A DNA stretch of 64,000 nt. It comes from Armatimonadota bacterium. Lineage in GTDB: Bacteria; Armatimonadota; Fimbriimonadia; Fimbriimonadales; Fimbriimonadaceae. The stretch lies in the NCBI GenBank assembly GCA_016223145.1, contig JACRPN010000004.1, positions 120,704 through 184,703 of the forward strand. The letters run 5' to 3'. The notes under the pieces were generated by a model. It was not told the DNA's origin. It searched no databases and worked only from the letters and a program-made list of their open reading frames with translations. Position 1 is the stretch's first letter. Each line of letters begins with the position of its first letter. The translations under genes and the position numbers were made by a program. This document shows positions 41,057-49,576 of the stretch, one piece after another.

Positions 41057-44000
41057 GCCAACCTCCGGATCAACCCGACGCTGAGGGGCGCGGCCACGCC
41101 GACGGCGCCCACGCTCCAGCTCAGGCCCTGCACCCAGATGGACACGGGCACGACGAGGACCACGGCGGCCTTGGCTACAAGATCGTGCGGTGGTCGGTCG
41201 ACCATCCACACGCTGTCATCGCCCTCTTTCTATCTCTGCTGTTTCTGGGCATCCTCGCGATCGGATTCATCATGCCCAGGCGGTTTATGCCCTACGTTGA
41301 GAGCCCGATGCTGGGCGTCGTCACCGAGATGCCCGGCCTCTCCGCCGAGGAGATGGAGACCTACTTCTCCGGGCCGATCGAGCAACGAATGGTCAACGCG
41401 CCCAAGGTCCGGTACATCCGGTCCGTCAGCCAAGAGGGCTTCAGCATGGTGGTGTTGGAGTACCCCTATGGCACCGACATGCAGCAGGCGCAGACCGAAG
41501 TTCAGAGCCTGCTGAACGTCGTCCAGGCCGACCTGCCCTCGACGGGCGCAAACCTGAAACCTAGCTGGATCCTCAGAGTCGACCCGCTCAACCTACCCGT
41601 CCTCTCGCTCAGCCTGACCGGCGACAAGAGCCAAGGATGGTCGCTGCCAAGACTCCGTGAACTCGCCGACAACGAGGTGCTCAACCGAATCAAAGCGGCG
41701 GACCAATCGGTCTACACGGTCTCTACCTTTGGGGGCCACCGACGCCAGCTACAGATCGTCGTGGATCGCGACAAGCTCAAGTCTGTCGGCCTTTCGATGA
41801 TGGACCTTCGGATGGCGGTCGAAAAGGCCAACGTCGCCCGACCTGCCGGAGCCCTCAACAACGGTCCCAGCGAGACGCCCTTGCGGGTCGATACCCTGGG
41901 TCGAAGCGCCGCGGTCATTGGCGCTTACCCGATCAAGGCAATGGGCAACCGGGTGGTCCGGGTGCGCGATGTCGCAGAAGTCAAGGACACTGTTTTTGAG
42001 CTCAGGTCTGGCTATCGGCACCTCTATTGGGAGGGTAAGAATCGTGAGCATGGTGAGAGTGGTGAAAAGGGTGAGAAGGGTGAGGAAGGCTCCGGACAAC
42101 TCTCACAATCCTCGCTACTCTCTCCATCCTCTCCATCCTCACTCCCTAGTGGCGCCCGCTCCGACGAAGCGATCCTCGTCAACGTCCTCCAAAATCCGGA
42201 CGCCAGCTCCCCCAAGACCATCGACGCGGTGCTCAGGACCGTTCGGCAGCTTGAAAAGGAGTTTCCGGGCATACGGTTCGACGTGGCCTACAACAACGCG
42301 AGCTTTGTCGACGTGCTCTTCGAAAATATGCGCGATGAGCTGTTGATTGCGGTCGTTCTCACCGGTCTCGCGGTCCTCTTCTTCTTAGGCGAAATTCGGG
42401 GGACAGCCATCGCGCTCACCGCCATTCCGACTTCTCTGGCGATGGCGCTGCTGGCGATGGTCCCGCTCGGCATGAGCCTGAACTCCAGCACCCTCATCGG
42501 CCTGCTGGTGGCCATTGGGCGCTTGGTGGACGACGCGATCATCGACATTCACGCCGTCGAGCGCCATCTGAGGATGGGAAAGGACCGGCGGCAAGCCACC
42601 ATCGACGGCATTTCGGAAGTCCGGCGCTCGGTCTTGGCAGCGACGATCGTGCTCATCATCGCGCTGCTGCCGCTGATGTTCAGCGGCGGCATCACCCAGC
42701 TCATGTTCGAGGGCCTTTGTTGGCCGATCATCTTCGGGCTGGTCGCCAGCTATCTGGTTTCGATGACCCTAACGGCTGTCCTTTGCTCCAGGTTCATGAC
42801 CCTTCCCGAAAGCCGGCAGCGCACCTGGTTCAGCAGGCTCTTGCTGGAGCCGTTCGAGCGGAAGCTCGTGGGCCTGGAGCAAGGCTACGAGCGTGCCATC
42901 CGTTGGTTGCTCAAGCACCGGTTCGCGAACTTCGTTCGGATCGGCATCACCGTCATTCTCGGCTTTACCCTGTACTACTTCATCGGCGCGGAGATGATGC
43001 CGCTCGCCGACGTGGGCCAGGCCAGCTTGCAGCTTGAAATGAAGCCGGGCGCGAGTTTCAAGGCCACTGAGGAAGCCGTTGGGCGCTTGGAGAGGATCCT
43101 GGCGGAAGAGGGTGTTTCCAAGGGCTGGATCACAAACGCCAGCATCGAAATAGGCCAGGAAGGAGGCCCCGGCATGACCACCGGCGGCGCTTACTTCTCG
43201 GGATACCAGATGATGTCGGCGAGCGCGGCCTCCGCCATGCTCACGCTCTCGGATAAGGACTCGGGACGTCCCGATGTGTGGACGATCATGGACCGAATCC
43301 ATTCCCGTGCGATGGAGGAGATTCCAGGCATCCGGCGCATCCAGATTAAGGAGATGGGGGCCGACGTGATGGCCACTTCCCTTGCGCCGGTGGCGCTGGT
43401 CGTGTATGGCAAAGACCTTCACACGATCGATCGCCTCGGCAAAGAGGTCCTAAAAATCGCCCAGGAGGAGGCCGTAAATCCAGCCACTGGAAAACCGGAC
43501 ACGGCGCAGCCTTTCCTCTCGTGGGAAATGTCGAAGCCGACGCTACAGGTGGTGGTCGACCAGGAGAAGGCCGCTCGGCACGGTTTGAACCCAGCCGACA
43601 TCGCGGACCAGGCCTACTACGCCCTGAAAGGCGGATTTGGGATGGAGTTCTTCCGCATGCAGAACAAGCGCCCGACCACCGTCCTGTTCCGATTCTCCGA
43701 GTCTGACCGATCTGACTTATCGGACTTGTCAAGCATGTTCTTGACGGGAATGGGCGGCGAACAGGTGCCCATAACGGAACTCGTGACCCTCGAGCAGAGG
43801 ATGGCGCCGAGCGCCATAGAGCACGACCAGTTGCGTCGCGTCGTCAGCTTCGGCGGCTACTACCGAAAGGACAGCCGCCCCAGTATGGACGTGACCATGG
43901 ACATCCAAATGCGCGCGCTATCAAAACTCAACTGGCCACCCGGCTATGGATTGGAGGCTCGCGGCGACATGACCCAGATGATGGACAGCTTCAGGCTGAT

Positions 44001-44547
44001 GCTCATAGGGCTCGCCGTGGCGCTGGTGCTCATGTACTTCGTGCTCGTAGCCCAGTTCAATGGTTTCCTGCAGCCGCTGCAGATGCTCTTCAGCCTGCCG
44101 TTGGAGCTCTCCGGGGTGTTCTTTATGCTCTGGCTGATGCACCAGGCGTTCAGCACCGTGTCGATCCTCGGCATCATCGTTCTGTCCGGCATGGACATCG
44201 TGACGGCGATCCTGATGATCGACCTGATCCTGCATTACCGAAAGTCGGGCCTTCCGCGCAACGAGGCTGTGGCGACCGCGAGCCCGCAAAGGCTCAGGCC
44301 GATCCTGATGACCTCGCTGATCACGGTTTTCGTCATGGCGCAGGTTGCGTTCATCCCGAAATCGGGCCTCGACGCCTACCAGCCGCTCGGGACGACCATC
44401 ATCGGCGGTCTCATCGTCGGCACCGTACTTTCGCTGCTCGACATCCCAATCATGCACACCTTGGTAGACGACCTGGTTCGCTGGTTCCAGGTCCGGTTCC
44501 TCAAGGTGGATCCCGCCTCGTTGCCCCCTGTGGAGAAGACATCATGA
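41053..44547 (+). CDS. cusA: RND heavy-metal efflux pump (CusA/CzcA type)
   Basis: 1164 residues with the RND layout: a first helix (HAVIALFLSLLFLGILAIGFIMPRRFMPY), a large periplasmic loop, six helices (DELLIAVVLTGLAVLFFLGEIRG..., RLVDDAIIDIHAVERHLRMGK), then the repeat of the plan. The N terminus is unusually His/Asp-rich (GHADGAHAPAQALHPDGHGHDEDHGG), a likely metal-binding tail. Around residues 328-370 there is an in-frame low-complexity insert. Overlaps of 4 bases with both neighbouring genes show tight coupling. Confidence 0.92.
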   Translation: MSQPPDQPDAEGRGHADGAHAPAQALHPDGHGHDEDHGGLGYKIVRWSVDHPHAVIALFLSLLFLGILAIGFIMPRRFMPYVESPMLGVVTEMPGLSAEEMETYFSGPIEQRMVNAPKVRYIRSVSQEGFSMVVLEYPYGTDMQQAQTEVQSLLNVVQADLPSTGANLKPSWILRVDPLNLPVLSLSLTGDKSQGWSLPRLRELADNEVLNRIKAADQSVYTVSTFGGHRRQLQIVVDRDKLKSVGLSMMDLRMAVEKANVARPAGALNNGPSETPLRVDTLGRSAAVIGAYPIKAMGNRVVRVRDVAEVKDTVFELRSGYRHLYWEGKNREHGESGEKGEKGEEGSGQLSQSSLLSPSSPSSLPSGARSDEAILVNVLQNPDASSPKTIDAVLRTVRQLEKEFPGIRFDVAYNNASFVDVLFENMRDELLIAVVLTGLAVLFFLGEIRGTAIALTAIPTSLAMALLAMVPLGMSLNSSTLIGLLVAIGRLVDDAIIDIHAVERHLRMGKDRRQATIDGISEVRRSVLAATIVLIIALLPLMFSGGITQLMFEGLCWPIIFGLVASYLVSMTLTAVLCSRFMTLPESRQRTWFSRLLLEPFERKLVGLEQGYERAIRWLLKHRFANFVRIGITVILGFTLYYFIGAEMMPLADVGQASLQLEMKPGASFKATEEAVGRLERILAEEGVSKGWITNASIEIGQEGGPGMTTGGAYFSGYQMMSASAASAMLTLSDKDSGRPDVWTIMDRIHSRAMEEIPGIRRIQIKEMGADVMATSLAPVALVVYGKDLHTIDRLGKEVLKIAQEEAVNPATGKPDTAQPFLSWEMSKPTLQVVVDQEKAARHGLNPADIADQAYYALKGGFGMEFFRMQNKRPTTVLFRFSESDRSDLSDLSSMFLTGMGGEQVPITELVTLEQRMAPSAIEHDQLRRVVSFGGYYRKDSRPSMDVTMDIQMRALSKLNWPPGYGLEARGDMTQMMDSFRLMLIGLAVALVLMYFVLVAQFNGFLQPLQMLFSLPLELSGVFFMLWLMHQAFSTVSILGIIVLSGMDIVTAILMIDLILHYRKSGLPRNEAVATASPQRLRPILMTSLITVFVMAQVAFIPKSGLDAYQPLGTTIIGGLIVGTVLSLLDIPIMHTLVDDLVRWFQVRFLKVDPASLPPVEKTS
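42033..42165 (+). repeat. in-frame repeat insert inside the RND pump gene
   Basis: Purine-rich words (GGTGAGAGTGGTGAAAAGGG, then GAGAAGGGTGAGGAAGG) are followed by pyrimidine-rich CTCTCCATCCTCTCCATCCTC. They encode a run of E, G and K and then S, P and L between RHLYWEGK and the segment DEAILVNVLQNPDASSPKTI. The CTTCTCACC.../CTCACCATT words of the intergenic spacer at 6480-6530 are the same type in reverse complement. Confidence 0.7.
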
Positions 44548-45923
44548 GTAATCGAATGAAAAGCGGTGCTAGGTCGCCGCATTCCAAAGAGCCCTGTTTG
44601 CGCTCCTTTGCGCCTTGGCGGCTTTGCGAGAGATCCCTAGCTCTGGTCTTGCTCTCAATGTGTGTCGGTGGAATCGCGCAGGCCCAGGATCCCCTAACCC
44701 TGACGGCAGCTCAGGACCTTGCCAAGACCACGAACCCCCTCCTGAAGGCCTCTGCCAAGGACCTCGCCGCCGCCAGGGCCGCCAGAGGCAAGATGCTCGC
44801 CGACTTCCGGCCCATGCTGATGCTGGAAGGAGTCGGGCTCTCCGCAGAGGGCCGCCCCGGAATGACGCCTATGGACCGGCCCGACATGGCGCTGAAATTC
44901 GGTGACACCCTTTTCGCGGGCGGCGTCAAGGCCACTTGGAACCTGTTCAGCGGCGGCAGGGAGCGCTCGACGGCCTCGATCGCCGACCGAATGATCGCCA
45001 TGGCCTCGCGGAGGGCGGACATGGTCTGGCTGGACCTGCTGGAGGAAGTCCGCATGGAGTTTAGCGAGTCGCTTGCGGCTCAGGAGATGCTTGACGGCCT
45101 TCATGCTTCGCTCGCCGCCGCGACCCAGATGGAACAGGTCACCCGTGCACGGTTTGAAGCCGGAAAGGTGCCGGAAGCGTTCGTCTTTGGCGCCGTCGCA
45201 GACCGCCTCAAGGTGGAGCAAGAGATCGCCGAAGCCGAAGCCGAGCTTGCCGGGGCCATCGCCCGCCTGGTCGTCTGTTGCGGCGCGGAGGTCGCCGGTG
45301 GACGGGTTGGCGCCTGGGACCTCCCGCTCGACGCGCCCAAGTCGCTCGACGAAGCGCTTGAGATTGCCTACAAGAACTCGCCTAGGATTGCAGAGATCAA
45401 GGCGGAAGCGGAGTCTTGGAGGCTCACTGCCCGTCTGGCACGGCAGAGCGGAGTCCCTGGCGTGTCCGCGTTTGCGGCCGCAGACACCATGGCCTATAGG
45501 GGCCAAAACATGGCCGGAGGCTCGGCCGTTGGGCTCTGGCTGAGTTGGCCAATTGGCGACGGAGGCATGCGCAAGGCGCAGGCCGCTGAAGCGGAGAGGA
45601 AGGCCGAGCAGTTGGAGGCGATCGTCTCGGTCGAGCGGAACACGATTCGAGCCGCCTTGAGCACCGAATGGGCGAAATGGAAGGCCTCGGTAAAGGTGCT
45701 CGATGCCGCCAATGGCCGCATTCAAGCGGCCAACGAGGCCTATCGCATCGCCAAGATCCGTTTCGACGAGGGCAAAGCCATCCGAGTGGAAGTCTCGGAG
45801 GCCCTCGCCGATCAGCAGGAAGCCACCATCGGGCTCTCAAAGGGCCGCGACTATCAGAGAAGGGCTTGGATCAAGCTTCAGAGAGCTATGTCCAACCTCG
45901 ACAAGCCAAGCGGGAGCCAATAA
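44544..45923 (+). CDS. cusC: TolC-family outer membrane efflux protein
   Basis: 459 residues with two outer-membrane efflux protein repeats of long helices (LTAAQDLAKTTNPLLKASAKDLAAARAARGKML; SLDEALEIAYKNSPRIAEIKAEAESWRLTARLARQSGVPG). It forms the exit duct of the pump. The ATG overlaps the pump stop (ATGA). The signal peptide hydrophobic core (SLALVLLSMCVGGIAQAQ) is preceded by an odd n-region reading EPCLRSFAPWRLCERS, encoded by dispersed repeat DNA (44590-44645) related to the words at 37255-37290 and 37418-37460. Confidence 0.9.
   Translation: MSNRMKSGARSPHSKEPCLRSFAPWRLCERSLALVLLSMCVGGIAQAQDPLTLTAAQDLAKTTNPLLKASAKDLAAARAARGKMLADFRPMLMLEGVGLSAEGRPGMTPMDRPDMALKFGDTLFAGGVKATWNLFSGGRERSTASIADRMIAMASRRADMVWLDLLEEVRMEFSESLAAQEMLDGLHASLAAATQMEQVTRARFEAGKVPEAFVFGAVADRLKVEQEIAEAEAELAGAIARLVVCCGAEVAGGRVGAWDLPLDAPKSLDEALEIAYKNSPRIAEIKAEAESWRLTARLARQSGVPGVSAFAAADTMAYRGQNMAGGSAVGLWLSWPIGDGGMRKAQAAEAERKAEQLEAIVSVERNTIRAALSTEWAKWKASVKVLDAANGRIQAANEAYRIAKIRFDEGKAIRVEVSEALADQQEATIGLSKGRDYQRRAWIKLQRAMSNLDKPSGSQ
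44590..44645 (+). repeat. dispersed repeat encoding the signal-peptide n-region of cusC
   Basis: Words GCTCCTTTGCGCCTTGGCGG and CTTTGCGAGAGATCCCTAGC. The minus strand at 37460-37418 reads GTGCCTTTGCGGGAGACTCCCTAGC-like words, clearly the same family with small changes. Confidence 0.65.
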
Positions 45924-45924
45924 C

Positions 45925-46050
45925 ATGACTCTCGCCTCGACTTTTGTTCCCTCGCAACCTCACCGGAAGCCGGGATGCGCCTCCGGGGCGCTTGACCGCG
46001 CCCCGTGCGCATTCCCGGCCCCAACCCAAACCACCAGGAAAGAACCTTGA
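45925..46050 (+). other. short ORF and long hairpin between cusC and the cupredoxin gene
   Basis: An open frame of 41 residues starts ATG 3 bases after the cusC stop and ends TGA overlapping the TTG start of the cupredoxin gene (TTGA). It could be a coupling leader or chance. Within it, CCGGGATGCGC (45970-45980) and GGGGCGC (45985-45991) pair with GCGCCCC (45998-46004) and GCGCATTCCCGG (46007-46018). This gives a long two-part stem with one bulged base. Confidence 0.45.
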
Positions 46051-46496
46051 AATCAAAAAAGAACACACTCATCGCGCTGGCAGGCATCTCGCTGTTGGCG
46101 ATCGGCTTGCCGGCATGGACCGCCAGCGCCCCGACTCCGGAGCAAGGATGCTGCGCGGGAATGACGGCCCAACATGAAGGCCACCAGCACTCCGACCCAG
46201 ACCATCGGTCGGTCGAGGCGAAGGTCAAGAACGGCGTGCAATTCGCAAGCGTGGTCGCAGACGGCGGCTACCAACCCGGCACAGTGACCGCCAAAGCAGG
46301 CATGCGGCTCGAACTGACGTTCACTCTCGGAAAGCGCCCAGGATGCGCATCCACGGTGAGCTTTCCCGGCCTCAAGATCAAGAAGTCCATTCCCGCAGGC
46401 AAAGGGGTCGTCATCAAGTTCACTCCCGCCAAAGCAGGCGAAGTGCCGTTTGAATGTGGCATGGGAATGTACAAAGGCAAGATAATCGTCAAGTAG
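46047..46496 (+). CDS. secreted cupredoxin-like protein
   Basis: 149 residues. TTG start at 46047 with AGGAAAG just upstream. The signal peptide (KSKKNTLIALAGISLLAIGLPAWTASA) is followed by a Cys/His/Met-rich linker (GCCAGMTAQHEGHQHSDPDH). A cupredoxin fold follows (GYQPGTVTAKAGMRLELTFTLGKRPGCASTVSFPGLKIKKSIPAGKGVVIKFTPAKAGEVPFECGMGMYKGKIIVK), with the C-terminal ligand loop FECGMGMYKG. It likely binds copper in the periplasm as part of the efflux island. The next gene is 560 bases away, so it ends the cluster. Confidence 0.85.
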   Translation: MKSKKNTLIALAGISLLAIGLPAWTASAPTPEQGCCAGMTAQHEGHQHSDPDHRSVEAKVKNGVQFASVVADGGYQPGTVTAKAGMRLELTFTLGKRPGCASTVSFPGLKIKKSIPAGKGVVIKFTPAKAGEVPFECGMGMYKGKIIVK

Positions 46497-47055
46497 AGAC
46501 TCTCAGGCTCTGCACAACAGAGGGATTCGTCTGGGCCGCTCGAAGACCCGGGCGAATCCCCTTTCAAACGAAGCGAAGACAAGTCGACCCGCCTCAAGGT
46601 CTCACAAGCGCTAGCAGATTGCCGGAAGCCGCGCCTGGAGAGAGCTAATCCAGGGCCTTTCAGCGCGCAACCTGAATCGAGTTGCAGCGAAAGCTCTGGC
46701 GCCAACCCATAGGACTCTTGTCCCGCGGACCCCGTACCAATGGACACGAGACCAAAAACTCTACTGGAGGGCCGACCGGTCCACAGAAGCACGCCGTTTG
46801 AGCCTAACTGGACCGCTTTGGGTGTTAAGTGACACCCCTTGTCAGCCCATCGGGAGGGTTTCTGCCATGGTCCATCGGACCTATCGGATGAACTATTCGG
46901 TAGCCCCTGGCGTTCTGAGGAATAGAAGCGAGCGCACCTAACACACCTAGCTTAGTTTCTGGTCGGTTGGCACGAAAGCAGCGACGCGATCTCCGATTGT
47001 TGCCGCCCGCCGTGTTGCCTGGCCTGATCCGCAGGTGCAAGGAGCCGTTGAGCAC
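46497..47055. other. 559-base gene-free spacer
   Basis: Holds the terminator at 46523-46560 and otherwise no convincing gene. Open frames on the minus strand here look like non-coding shadows. AAGGAG at 47038-47043 belongs to the signal peptidase start region. Confidence 0.5.
46523..46560 (+). terminator. probable terminator of the efflux island
   Basis: GGGATTCGTCTGGG pairs with CCCGGGCGAATCCC, a 14-bp stem with two G:T pairs and an 11-base loop. It is followed by CTTTC, a weak T tract. Confidence 0.6.
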
Positions 47056-47616
47056 ATGGTCGAAGAAGTCTTGCGTAAATTGGGTTTTGCTGTTGCCATC
47101 GCGGTTGTAGCCGGCCTTGGAACAGGGTTTGCCCTCTATCGTCCGATCACGGTTTCCGGACATTCGATGGCGCCGACGCTAGAATCCGGAGATCAGCTTC
47201 TGGTGACCCGCTCTATCTGGCCCCAGAGACCCATCGAACGCGGCGACCTTGTCGTATTCAGAGATCCATCAGGAAGCGGATCTCTGCTGATCAAGCGAGT
47301 CGTATCGCTGGAGGGCGAAACGGTCTCTGCGTCCCTCTCCCCCTATGCCGAGAGTGACTTCCTGAAACATAAGGCTTATGTTGTACCCAAGGGCAGTTAT
47401 TACCTATTAGGTGACAACCTATCTGCCTCGATGGACAGCCGCTTGTATGGGGCTGTAGAAGCCAACGATATCGTTGGTAGAGTGGTGCCGATTCCGTGGG
47501 ATTTGATGGGAGGTTCGCTGCTCGGAATCCTCTGGACATCGCTCGCGGCGTTGTCGCTGTCGGCGGGCACATTCTTCTTGCACCTTCCTGTCGGTCGCGC
47601 CAGAGTCCTACCCTGA
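47056..47616 (+). CDS. lepB: signal peptidase I
   Basis: 186 residues. An N-terminal membrane anchor (LGFAVAIAVVAGLGTGFALYRPI) precedes the catalytic Ser box SGHSMAPTLESGDQLL, the general-base Lys box GSLLIKRVVSLEGETV, and the late GDNLSASMDSRLYGAVEANDIVGRV. A second hydrophobic segment at the C terminus (LLGILWTSLAALSLSAGTFFL) is slightly unusual. It removes Sec signal peptides on the outer face of the membrane. ATG 47056 is preferred over GTG 47035, though AAGGAG is rather far upstream. Confidence 0.92.
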   Translation: MVEEVLRKLGFAVAIAVVAGLGTGFALYRPITVSGHSMAPTLESGDQLLVTRSIWPQRPIERGDLVVFRDPSGSGSLLIKRVVSLEGETVSASLSPYAESDFLKHKAYVVPKGSYYLLGDNLSASMDSRLYGAVEANDIVGRVVPIPWDLMGGSLLGILWTSLAALSLSAGTFFLHLPVGRARVLP

Positions 47617-47647
47617 AGCGCCTACAGCGTGATGTAGAATAGCCTCC

Positions 47648-49459
47648 ATGCGCACCCTTCCAAGTTCCTTGCGGCTGGGCGCAGCCAGCCTCCTGCTGCT
47701 ATCAGCGGCTGCCGCTCTTCAAGCTGAAATCCTGTACAGGGTCAAGCCAAATGCGGACCATACGAGGCTCGTCGTCAGCATGCAGTTCCTGGCAAAGGCG
47801 GGGCCTCTGGAGCTGCAGATTCCCAACTGGGCGCCGGGCTCCTATCGTCTGTCATTCCCCTGGCGCAACGTCCAAGACCTGACGGTGATTGGCCCCAAGG
47901 GGACCGAGCTTTTGGCTGAGAAACCGAACGACCACACCTGGAAAGCCGCGGTATCTGAGCCTGGGGCGGTGACGGTCTCTTACACCATGCCTGCACAGGC
48001 AACCGGCGGCATCCTTCACTATTCCGGGCCCTCGACTTATCTCTATGTGGTGGGCCGCAAGTCCGAATCCTGCAAGCTCTCGGTCGAGGTGCCGCAGGGC
48101 TGGAAAGTGGCTGTGGGCCTTGATGCTGCCAGGGGCGCTGCCAACACCTTTTCGGCAAAAGACTATGACGTATTGGCCGATAACCCGGTCACGCTGGGGG
48201 ATTTCATCGAGCTCTCCTACACATCGCATGGCAAGCCGCACACCTTGGCGCTCCGAGGCCCCGGGGCGAGTGGTGTGAATAAGGATGAGCTTCTGAAGAT
48301 GTGCAAATCCGTTTCGGACAGCCAGGGTGACTTTATGGGAGGCCTGCCGTTCAACAAGTACGTCTGGCATTTCAGCGTGAGCCAGGGTACGGGCGGTGGC
48401 GGCGGTCTGGAGCATCTGAGCAGCACTCAGATCAGCTTCGCGCAGAACATGACGTCGAGCACGCTGCGCCTGTTTGCCCACGAATACTTCCATCTATGGA
48501 ACGTCAAACGTATCCGTTCCAGAGTGCTCGGCCCGTTCGACTACACGCAGCTCCCGAAAACGGGCGCGCTATGGTTCTTGGAAGGAACCACAGACTATTA
48601 CGCCAGCCTGCTGCCCATGCGTTACGGCCACATGAGCCGCGATGATTTCTTCCGAGACCTGGTCTCAAACACCCGCAGCGTCCGTGGCAACGCGGCTCGG
48701 CTGGAGGTCAGCCCTCACGACGCCAGCTATCGCGTTCGCGAGGCGGCCAACGGCATGGGCAACAGCAATGGCTACAACATCAGCTACTACAACCTTGGCT
48801 GGCTCCTCGGATTCTGCCTGGACATCGAAATGCGCGCGAGGACCAACGGGCGGCGCTCGCTGGATGACGTCACCAGAGCGCTTTGGGCGATGTGCAAAAA
48901 CGACCAGCCGGGCTTTGAAGAGGACGAGATTCGCAAGCAGTTGGTGAAGTTCGGTGGGACACCGATGGGCGCGGTCTACGACCAGATCGTGATGAAGCCT
49001 GGCGAGCTTCCCATCGAAGCGGCGCTTGAGAAGGTGGGATTTAAGCTGGACAGCTCCCCCGAGACCTACGTGGAGCCGGGATTCACGGTTGGCGGGTTCG
49101 GCGGTGGTGGGGGCCAGGGCAGCGGCAATGCGACCCCACCTCCTGGAGCGCGCATTTCCGCGGTCAGGGAAATCTCTTCTCCCCTGAGCAACGGAGACTT
49201 CCTGGTTGAAGTGAACGGCGTGAGTGTCGTCGGATCGAGCCCGCAGGAGACAAACAACAAGGCCCGAAACGCCGTTGCGGCGCTGAAGGCGGACGTCGTC
49301 GCGAAGCTCAAGGTCGTCCGCGATGGAAAGCCAATGGACGTAGAGGTCACGCCCAAGAGCGCTCAGCGTTCGGCACTGCGGGTTAGCGAGCTCCCCAACC
49401 CTACGAAAGAGCAGCTTGCCTTCCGTGAGGCTTGGGTTTCTGGGGGAAGGAAAAAGTAA
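47648..49459 (+). CDS. M61-family metalloprotease with C-terminal PDZ domain
   Basis: 603 residues with a signal peptide (LRLGAASLLLLSAAAALQAE). An N-terminal beta domain (LELQIPNWAPGSYRL) matches M61 glycyl aminopeptidases. The zinc motif HEYFHLWNVKRIR is at residue 278, with the third ligand Glu in ALWFLEGTTDYYASLL. The C-terminal PDZ-like domain (about 470-580) contains a Gly-rich loop (GFGGGGGQGSG). It acts outside the cytoplasm on peptides or proteins. It follows lepB by 31 bases. Confidence 0.9.
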   Translation: MRTLPSSLRLGAASLLLLSAAAALQAEILYRVKPNADHTRLVVSMQFLAKAGPLELQIPNWAPGSYRLSFPWRNVQDLTVIGPKGTELLAEKPNDHTWKAAVSEPGAVTVSYTMPAQATGGILHYSGPSTYLYVVGRKSESCKLSVEVPQGWKVAVGLDAARGAANTFSAKDYDVLADNPVTLGDFIELSYTSHGKPHTLALRGPGASGVNKDELLKMCKSVSDSQGDFMGGLPFNKYVWHFSVSQGTGGGGGLEHLSSTQISFAQNMTSSTLRLFAHEYFHLWNVKRIRSRVLGPFDYTQLPKTGALWFLEGTTDYYASLLPMRYGHMSRDDFFRDLVSNTRSVRGNAARLEVSPHDASYRVREAANGMGNSNGYNISYYNLGWLLGFCLDIEMRARTNGRRSLDDVTRALWAMCKNDQPGFEEDEIRKQLVKFGGTPMGAVYDQIVMKPGELPIEAALEKVGFKLDSSPETYVEPGFTVGGFGGGGGQGSGNATPPPGARISAVREISSPLSNGDFLVEVNGVSVVGSSPQETNNKARNAVAALKADVVAKLKVVRDGKPMDVEVTPKSAQRSALRVSELPNPTKEQLAFREAWVSGGRKK

Positions 49460-49576
49460 GGTTAGCCCCTCCCTTGTTTTTCACTCCGGTGGAAATGCTT
49501 CCCAGTCCCGGCTTGTCGGGAAGGGAGGGGTTGGGGAGGGAGACAAAGTCCCGCCGTCCCTTTGTCCCTTACTTCT
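49460..49576. repeat. GGGAAGGGAGGGG / CCCCTCCC inverted low-complexity spacer
   Basis: CCCCTCCCTTG near 49465 faces GGGAAGGGAGGGGTTGGGGAGGG near 49520-49545, then GTCCCTTTGTCCC words. It could fold into a stem between two convergent genes and may end both transcripts. Confidence 0.5.

Noticed and set aside
46268..47163. Minus-strand frames in the spacer after the efflux island
   Set aside because: They overlap the cupredoxin and lepB genes antisense and show no start site or family character.
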